A stretch of 64,000 nucleotides of DNA, taken from Embiotoca jacksoni (lineage: Eukaryota > Chordata > Actinopteri > Embiotocidae). The position numbers were made by a program, and so were the translations under genes. Below are positions 57,454 through 64,000 of this stretch, piece after piece; within the stretch, counting starts at the first letter, position 1; each line of letters begins with the position of its first letter. Where the stretch lies: the NCBI GenBank assembly GCA_022577435.1, contig JAKOON010000027.1, forward strand, positions 2,375,533-2,439,532. Direction: 5' to 3'. Below the pieces are notes generated by a model. It was not told where the DNA came from and ran no database searches. It saw only the letters and a list, made by a program, of their open reading frames with translations.

Positions 57454-57789
57454 ATGGCCGACCCGAGCTGGTGGAAGCTGACCTTCTTGCGCAAGAAGTC
57501 CGATTCCAAGGTTCTGTACGAGATCCCGGCGGAGTACGGCAGCAACACCGGGAACAAAGAGCACCCGGGCGGCAATCCTCCGTCTCCGGACCACGCGGAC
57601 AGCCAGTTCAACGCCCGGCTGGAGAAGATCGTGGACAAATCGGCCACCAAGGGGCGCCACGTCAAGGTCTCGCACTCCGGCCGCTTCAAGGAGAAGAAGA
57701 AGGTCCGAGCCACGCTGGCCGAGAAACCCGATCTGTTCGCGGAGCACAACCTCAGTGACGAGAATCACAAAAAAAAGGCCGACAAATAG
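57454..57789 (+). CDS. prr15l: Proline-rich protein 15-like
   Basis: A 111-residue small protein of the PRR15/PRR15L family, whose molecular function is poorly known. The whole coding sequence is in one exon, with an acceptor (TTCTCCAG) eight bases before the ATG. It starts MADPSWWKLTFLRKKSDSKV, the family signature. A Pro/Gly-rich middle (PGGNPPSPDH) follows, then the conserved basic block FNARLEKIVDKSATKGRHVK and SHSGRFKEKKKVR, and the end is Lys-rich. Human PRR15L has about 100 residues, so this is complete. The codons are strongly GC-rich compared with the flanks. The position between cdk5rap3 and pnpo and the opposite strand agree with human. PRR15 is the closest alternative, but synteny supports PRR15L. 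Confidence 0.93.
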   Translation: MADPSWWKLTFLRKKSDSKVLYEIPAEYGSNTGNKEHPGGNPPSPDHADSQFNARLEKIVDKSATKGRHVKVSHSGRFKEKKKVRATLAEKPDLFAEHNLSDENHKKKADK

Positions 57790-60345
57790 CACGCAAAAAA
57801 ATAAAAAAAAATGCATGTACGTGATCGCACACGTGACATAAACCGGCGTCATCGAAGGCTCTGAAGGAGACGCGAATACATGCAAACGACACGTGTGTTA
57901 CCGTGTTACCGTGTTTCCAGACCCCGGTAGATACCGTCACCCACGGACTCACACCGAAACAAAACAACTCTCTGGACGATGGCGGAGCAGAGTGGGGACC
58001 AAACAAAGTACCGTGGACATTTTTCTTAAAGGTTTTACTCCTTTTTTTTTTTTTTGTGCTCTCACTGTTGTTTTAAATCTTCACAAATCATCACTGGCAT
58101 GAAGGGAAAGTCTGACATCCTCATTGAAAAGCAGCAATCATTTTTATTTCCCTTATTTTTATGTCTTGCAAAATCAGTATGATTACATCGACGCACAGAC
58201 ATTTTTTTTTATTACCTTTTTATGACCAAAGCACATAAACTTGATTTTTCATGATTCTGTCTGAAACATTTGGTGGCCCCCAAAATGTATTAAGCCACCC
58301 TTAAAATTGTATGCATTTTATCGCAGTAGATAATTAAAAGTCAAAGCAAACGGCATTTATGTGAACGAACCTGATTTATTTATTGTAAAAGGTTTGTTTA
58401 GAGCTGTGTAAAAGTTGTTTTTATTAACGGATCAAATATCAGTTTATGCAACATTTTTATGAATGAGCCTCATGAAGTTTGATCGTTAACTGCACAAAAT
58501 ACTTTTTGGGGCCACCGTATTCAGTTTGATAAATTTAAAAAAAGTAAGACATGCTGTTTATAAAATCTTCCTCTATTGTTTTTAATAAATAGAAGACGTT
58601 AATTTTAAAAGGGTTTTGTGTATTTTATGTCTGCAGACAGGAGACGGCGATGACATTGATTTTAGTAACATCATTCTCTTTATGTTCGCGAGATGTTTGT
58701 TATTTCACCTGAGCTTATGTTGGCTGGTTTTGTTGCCATGGTGATAGTAAGCAGACACTGACATCTAACACCCGCTGGCTGCTTTTACCTTTTTGTATTC
58801 CAGCATTCCTGATGTCAGTTCACAGATGAATCATTTAGTCATTCATAAAAAAAAACCCATCTAATTAACTTAATATTTCCATCTTTTTGAGTCCTTAATT
58901 GTTAGTCTTTAATGTTTGCATCTGCTGTGCTTACTGACACCTGCTGGCCAAACATGGACTTACACCTCAGTTAGAAATTCAACTTTTATTAATGGCTCTT
59001 TTCCCCAGTTAATTCAAGTCAAGCAAATGCACAACAATCACATCCTCACAGACTACAAGACACACAAGAGTTGGCACGATTAACACCATCGGCTCTTTTA
59101 ATCTCACTGTTAAAAGACCGTTATATTCACTGTCATAGACTGCTACGATCAATTCATATTGAATTTAAGTCAGCTAACTGATGGCAAAATATGAATTATT
59201 TCACAGGTTACATATTTTCCTTTAAATTCCCTGAAAGAAACTGTAAAGTCACAAAAATATCTGAAAATTACGATAACTTTCGGTACCAATTAAAAGAAAA
59301 ATGGAGACATGGCTCAGCTGTTTTACAATGAATTAATTCAAATTCAGTGCGAACATGATCTAAATAATCTTTAGTGAGTAATCGAATGGTCATTTTAACA
59401 TGTAAAAATGTAAAATATGTCTTGATGGACCAATACAATTGAACAAAAATGTTAACGGTAACAAATAATAAAGGAAATTTATTGTAATGAAGTGCAGAAA
59501 AGTTTGTCATAAAATCTACTGTATAATATTCCCTGTTTATTGATATTGTGGAAATGCGGAAGTTCAACTATATGTTTATTATTGAGGTCATTGGCAGGTG
59601 TTTTTTGTTTTTGTGTTTCCTATTTACTCACCTCTGAATATATTAACAGTGCAAGACATTACAAACACTTGCTACGGCCTAATTACCTAATTAAGGGGCC
59701 TCAGTATATTTGGTTTAAAAAAAATTGTATACTCAAACTCTCCATTTTCCTTATAATTAGTACAAAATAACATACTGTAGTTTTAGACACCTTTTTGGAA
59801 CCTAGTAGGAAATTATAGACCTGTAAAAGAAAAAAGAAGAACAGAAAATGGACCACATGGTGTTGCATCTACGGAGAACAACATGATGACTCAGCTCCAT
59901 ATGTGAAGATATTCTGGTTCAGATTGTGCTTTTCAACAAATTTTTTTATGTCCTAAAGGTCAATGATAAACAACCACGAGTCACGCTGTCAATCATTATT
60001 TGACAGGATCAGGTGGAGATTTGCTGTCAGTACACTTTTTTTAAAATCTTTTTACTGTACAATGGATGGAAAATGTTAGTGACGTTTGGCATCTTGAAGA
60101 AAAAAAAAAAAAATCCTACAAAAAGAAGCTCCTATTTAATAAACATCAAACGGTTTCTTTTAGATGTTTGTTATTAGAAGTGAGGTAACCATGGTGATTT
60201 TTTTTTTTTTTAAGATGAATTACGACATATCTGGACTTCCCTTCATAAAACAGTCTGCCTTTTTTTTTTTCCTTCTTCTTCTTCTTCTTTCTTTGGATTA
60301 ATGATGTCATAGCTGGACTTCCCTTCCGCCCGGTGGAGGTCCGTC
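57790..60345. other. Convergent gap between prr15l and pnpo
   Basis: The prr15l 3' UTR runs right. AATAAA occurs at 57800 (close to the stop) and at 58584. The pnpo 3' UTR runs left, and the nearest minus-strand hexamer is ATTAAA at 60140-60135. The rest is AT-rich unique sequence with an RFX-like GTTGCCATGGTGAT at 58732. No gene was recognised. Confidence 0.55.
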
Positions 60346-62479
60346 TCACGGGGACAGTCTCCGGTACACCCAGCCTCCCTCCGCCGGGTGCTGGAAGTCT
60401 CCCGGCTCGGACTCTCCGTCCTCCGGCTTGGTGAAGACGATGCGGTCGTGGAGCCGGTTGGTCTGTCCCTGCCAGAACTCCATCAGAGAAGGCTTGACGA
60501 TGTAGCCGCCCCTGTGAGCGGAGAGCGCGGCACCGGGACCGGACGGTCAGAACCGGGAGAGAGTTAGCAGGTCAGCTTAGAGAGCTAATTAAGAAACAGT
60601 TAGTAGCATTTTAACTGACTCCTCCTTTTTTTCCCCTTTTCACTATTTATTATTTTCGGTAAATAATTCTTCTGTTTAGCAGAATAACATTTTTCTATCA
60701 GCTCCCTGCTTTTTTTTTTTTTTTTACAAAACAGCGTACCAAAAGCTTCTTTACATTCAGCATCAAATTTAACATTTAATATAATTGTTTAATCAGAATG
60801 GTGCGTTTGTGTGTCGTGTAAAACGTGGGTTCAAAACTTTTCTTGTTTCTGTTTGATAACGGACAAAAAAATTAAAAAAATTAAAAAAAAGGTGACGCTC
60901 ACCAGTAGTCGGGCATCGGCACCTCGGTGTCCTTGTACTTCTCCTCCAGCTCTGCGTTTTTCTGCCGTAGATACTAAAAAAAATTAAAACAAATTAAAAT
61001 TAAAAAATAAAATGATGAGAATTGAGAATCCCGACGTCGGTAAGTTTTCGTTCTCACGTTTCTGTCGGGAACCGGAGCGCTCTGTCGGCTCACGACGGCC
61101 CCGATCTGGCTGCTCTTTGGCCGGGAGTGGAAGTAGTCGCACGAGCTCTGGTAGGGGATCCGCTCCACTCGGCCTTCGATGCGAATCTGCATATGGAAAT
61201 TAAAAAAACATATAAATACACATTCATTTTAGAGAAAAAACAAACAAACTGTGAAGTATTATCAAAAATATTTATAATTCATCATGGTTCTGTTGGAGGT
61301 TTCTTCCTGTTAAAAGGGAGTTTTTCCCTCCAAGCTTATGTGGGAATTGTTGGGTTTCTCTGTATAATGTTGGAAAGTTCATCTGCAAGAACTTTAATGT
61401 GTTAAAGAGCCATGAAATAACCCGTGTTGTGATTTGGCCGCTATATGAATAAAATGTAATTGAATTGAATGAGAGAGAAATGGGTAGGAACTTTAAAGCT
61501 GCTTGTTACCTGTCTGTTCAAAGGTTCCCAGTAGAAGACCAGGCAGGCGTACGGGTTGCCCTCCTGCATGTGGGAAATAAAACCGATCAGATGGGCACTC
61601 ACCGATCAATACAGCAAGACGAGCAACGAATAAACCAGAAAAACCTGACAAATCATAAAGTAAATATCAATAAATCAAACAAGTCTCTCACCAGCTCTGA
61701 ACCTTTCCGGCTCTCGTAGTTTGTGAAGAAGCGGAAGCCTTTGTCGCTGTAACCTTTCAGGAGGACCATACGCGCCGACGGACGTCCTTCTCTGAGACAG
61801 ACGGGAGACCGATTTGAAAACAACAACAACAACGTGGAAAATAAAATCAGGACGTTTCATTCGTCCAAGGTGGAGGAGGAGGAGGAGGAGGTGGAGGTGT
61901 TACCTACTTGGAGGCTGTGGCGATGCACATGGCGTTGGCCTCTCCGACTTCAGGGCACTTTGTGGCTTCATCAAACCAGTTTCCAAACTGCTTGATGGGG
62001 TCCAGAGATGCCAGGTGACTCTCCTCGAAGCACTGTGTGGAGGAAATAAATAAATACATAAATAAATACAAACAGCCAATCACAGACACTTAATACTCTT
62101 ACATAAACTAGGCCAAGAAGTCAACGTGCAGGTGTGCAAAACATCTGGAAGAGCACGAGGACACAATATACCTGCTTTCTTCAGCTGGATCACAAACTGT
62201 ATTCAATGCAGTCGCAGGTGCGCAAACTGGGTTTATTTACACCATCACCACCGGGTTTACGTTACACACTGCCTCCTCGCTCCTCACCTCCTCGTCTCCT
62301 TTGTACTTCCTCCTCATGTCGCTCAGGTCCATGCTCGCGACGTCGCTCGTCGATTTTCTGCAGAAGTTCAAGGTGACGACGCGTCGCACCGCCGGAGAGC
62401 CTCGAGACGGGACGTTTCCACCAAACAAACAGCTGTACCTCGATAAAGTCGCACTGAGTATGCGCCTCATGCCTGTCAA
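60346..62479 (-). CDS. pnpo: Pyridoxamine/pyridoxine 5'-phosphate oxidase
   Basis: An FMN enzyme that oxidises pyridoxine or pyridoxamine 5'-phosphate to pyridoxal 5'-phosphate, the last step of vitamin B6 salvage. Exons on the minus strand: 62479-62288, 62032-61908, 61791-61692, 61563-61510, 61186-61058, 60973-60903 and 60511-60346 (TGA), 278 residues (human 261). In order: an Arg/Ser-rich leader of about 45 residues; MDLSDMRRKYKGDEE; DPIKQFGNWFDEA; GEANAMCIATAS; the FMN-binding RPSARMVLLKGYSDKGFRFFTNYESRKG; LVFYWEPLNRQIRIEG; SRPKSSQIGAVVSRQS; and the C-terminal PLP/FMN site FWQGQTNRLHDRIVF, ending YRRLSP. A second ATG three codons downstream (MRRIL) could be used. The basic leader might target mitochondria, which is inference. 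It is divergent from mrpl10. Confidence 0.95.
61281..61475 (+). mobile_element. Truncated LINE 3' tail
   Basis: In a pnpo intron. The sequence TCTGTTGGAGGTTTCTTCCT then GTTAAAAGGGAG, GTTGTGATTTGGCCGCTATA and a terminal (ATTGA)n-like TTGAATTGAAT is one of the most frequent interspersed tails in fish genomes, usually a 5'-truncated non-LTR element. No coding part remains. The clade is not assigned here. Confidence 0.75.
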
Positions 62480-62952
62480 ACTGGCGCTGACGTAACCTTG
62501 CGCATGCCCCGCCCCCTTTACGTCAAACTATGACGCAAACGTGCAAGTTTTACAACCAAATGTTAAAGTACAACAGAACATTTCTACACTTACACACGAG
62601 ACATTTTACGGTTGTGTGTACAGCAGATATGACGTAAACACAAAGATCCAAAAAGCGATGACGGCTTCTCGTCGAAGTAATGCTGCATTCAGGCACTATG
62701 GGAAAAAAAAGCTTTAGCATCCAGATGTATACGTCATAGTTTAGTCAACATTTGTTTGGCGCCAGATTACAACTCTGAAACAGTTTTTGATTGAAGTGAA
62801 GTCTGGTTTTAAATTAACAATCAGTTTTTGAAAACCCGCAAAAGGTTATAAAATAATCTGATCGATTGAATTTCTTTTTTACCGATGTGCCATTGAACGC
62901 AGCATCGGTGCCATCGTCACTTCCTGTACAGCTTCTTTTTTTCCTGTGAAAG
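62480..62952. promoter_or_regulatory. Bidirectional pnpo-mrpl10 promoter region
   Basis: Only 473 bases separate the two divergent start codons. Near the pnpo side lie TTGCGCATGCCCC (NRF1-type palindrome core GCGCATGC, 62499-62511) and a GC box (CCGCCCC), then ACGTCA and TGACGC half-sites near 62520-62540. The mrpl10 start has a short leader after TTCCTG sequences that fit an ETS-type site. NRF1 control would suit a mitochondrial ribosomal gene. This is inferred from motifs. Confidence 0.55.
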
Positions 62953-64000
62953 ATGGCGGCGACCTTGTGTGTAAAGTTGCTGCCGAAACAAGGTAAATAT
63001 TCACTAAAATCTCCATTTCTCGAGTCATCTTTTTTATTAGTCCGCAGCAGGTTGTTAACGTGTCCGCGTTAAGAGAGCTAGCGGCTGTTAGCCGTGTTAG
63101 CTGTCGCTTCGGTGAAGCTGCAAGTGGTTTTGTTTTTCTGTTAGCATGTTAGCATGTTAGCATATTGGTGACGGTGGTGGTGACGGTGGGGGGTCTGTTC
63201 GGCTTTCAGGATGGCTGCCCATCACGCACAGTGTCCGGCACGGCTCCAAGGCTGTGACCCGCCACAGGAAGCCGCTGCACATCCTCAGGCAGAAGCTCCT
63301 GGCCGTCACGCAGTACGTGGCTCCTCCGCGCGCCGCTCCTCCGGGAGCCTACCCGTCACTCACCGAGCACTTCCGGGAGGTAAGTCGGCAAAACACGCGC
63401 TCATCCCGTCCCTGGAAACATCCGATGTTTGTTTGGGGTCAATCTTCTGGAAAAAAAAACAAAAAACGGTCAACAGAGTTTCAGAAAATCTTGAGTGACG
63501 TTCAGGTTTCGAGAGGGGGCGGGGCTTCACCGTCCGAGACCCGAAGAAGGGCGGAGTCAGATCAGGAGACCCCAGCTGGGTTTTTCTCCTGTGACCTGTG
63601 TCACCGTTGAATTCGTCCCCCGCAGGGTCAGACGGTCAACAGCGAGTTCTCCGGGGAACCTTCTGAAGGTTTTTCTATTTTTAATTGTTTAGTTGTTGTG
63701 TCGCTTCACTTCGAGACGATCTCTCCTCCTCCAGGAAACCGGGTTGACGTTGCTCATGAAGCGGGATTTGAAGAAGGTGTTCGAGGACTGCAGAATGATC
63801 GCCGTGGTCCAGAACAACAGCTGCAACGCCGACGACATGATAACTCTCAAGCACCGACTCCACAAACACGGCGTCGCCGTCAAGTTCTTCCCCAACCAGG
63901 TAAAACTGGAACCGCGTTTTTATTTATTTATTATTTTAAATTTCTTTGATCTGCGATCGTCCCGTTTCGTCTTCAGGTGATTCGGTCGTTCCTCAGCGAC
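62953..64000 (+). CDS. mrpl10: Mitochondrial large ribosomal subunit protein uL10m (partial, 3' end outside window)
   Basis: The mitochondrial counterpart of bacterial L10, which anchors the L7/L12 stalk on the large subunit. Coding exons seen: 62953-62992, 63210-63379, 63735-63899 and 63977-64000 (continuing past the edge), all in phase, about 133 residues. The start MAATLCVKLLPKQG looks like a mitochondrial presequence. Then come GSKAVTRHRKPLHILRQKLL and AVTQYVAPP, matching the conserved SKAVTRHRR.MHFQRQKL region, then the L10 core (LLMKRDLKKVFEDCRMIAVVQNN, ADDMITLKHRLHKHGVAVKFFPNQ, VIRSFLSD). The human protein has 261 residues, so about half is present. It is divergent from pnpo. Confidence 0.93.
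63141..63164 (+). repeat. TTAGCATG tandem repeat
   Basis: Three copies of an 8-base unit TTAGCATG/TTAGCATA in the first mrpl10 intron. Confidence 0.85.
63380..63734 (+). other. mrpl10 intron, nothing recognised
   Basis: Unique sequence. A 43-base stretch after an acceptor-like CGCAG at 63626 has no donor in phase and no match to the family, so it was not called as an exon. Confidence 0.55.

Noticed and set aside
63626..63668. Extra mrpl10 exon between the second and third coding exons
   Set aside because: It has an acceptor-like AG but no in-phase donor, and the flanking exons already join in phase with the expected family sequence.
1..64000. tRNA, rRNA, CRISPR arrays, operons, prophage or other bacterial features
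   Set aside because: None seen. The window is vertebrate nuclear DNA with spliced genes, and no cloverleaf, rRNA or direct-repeat spacer array was recognised.

Overview
This is a eukaryotic window from a ray-finned (teleost) fish genome. The evidence is compact intron-split genes with canonical GT/AG junctions, dense (CA)n and (GT)n microsatellites, degraded LINE fragments of types common in fish, and eight recognisable vertebrate genes. The species cannot be read from the sequence.

Gene order, left to right: skap1 (+, 5' end outside the window), snx11 (-), cbx1 (+), nfe2l1 (-), cdk5rap3 (-), prr15l (+), pnpo (-), mrpl10 (+, 3' end outside the window). This is the block that flanks HOXB in tetrapods (human 17q21.32), with every strand flipped, so the window should sit beside a hoxb cluster, probably beyond the left edge. 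Two differences from the human order stand out. No COPZ2 (host of miR-152) lies between nfe2l1 and cdk5rap3. pnpo and mrpl10 are direct divergent neighbours, although several genes separate them in human.

Regions. 1-8601 is non-coding sequence upstream of the first visible skap1 exon, AT-rich with microsatellites and conserved-looking stretches. 8602-22306 holds eight skap1 coding exons (PH and SH3 domains), with a 7.8-kb last coding intron rich in candidate regulatory sequence. 25143-30789 is snx11, a PX-domain sorting nexin with an unusually long acidic tail. 30790-35332 is the divergent snx11/cbx1 intergenic region, with a long palindrome, a LINE-tail fragment and a 10-bp minisatellite. 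35333-37498 is cbx1 (HP1 beta). 40615-45335 is nfe2l1, whose first coding exon carries an apparent single-base frame disruption. 47835-52248 is cdk5rap3, assembled as 15 coding exons. 57454-57789 is the single-coding-exon prr15l. 60346-62479 is pnpo. 62953-64000 is the start of mrpl10.

The genes are functionally unrelated: T-cell adaptor, endosomal sorting, heterochromatin, proteasome and redox stress transcription factor, UFMylation, vitamin B6 metabolism, mitochondrial ribosome. They stay together as a syntenic block, not as an operon. Exon models were built by hand from splice sites, reading phase and known family sequences. UTRs, promoters and TE family names are much less certain. I found no new multi-gene system. 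The observations most worth checking are the nfe2l1 frame disruption and the hairpin beside its exon-1 donor, the snx11 tail, the loss of the SKAP1 ADAP-binding motif, the missing copz2, and clusters of RFX X-box-like motifs.
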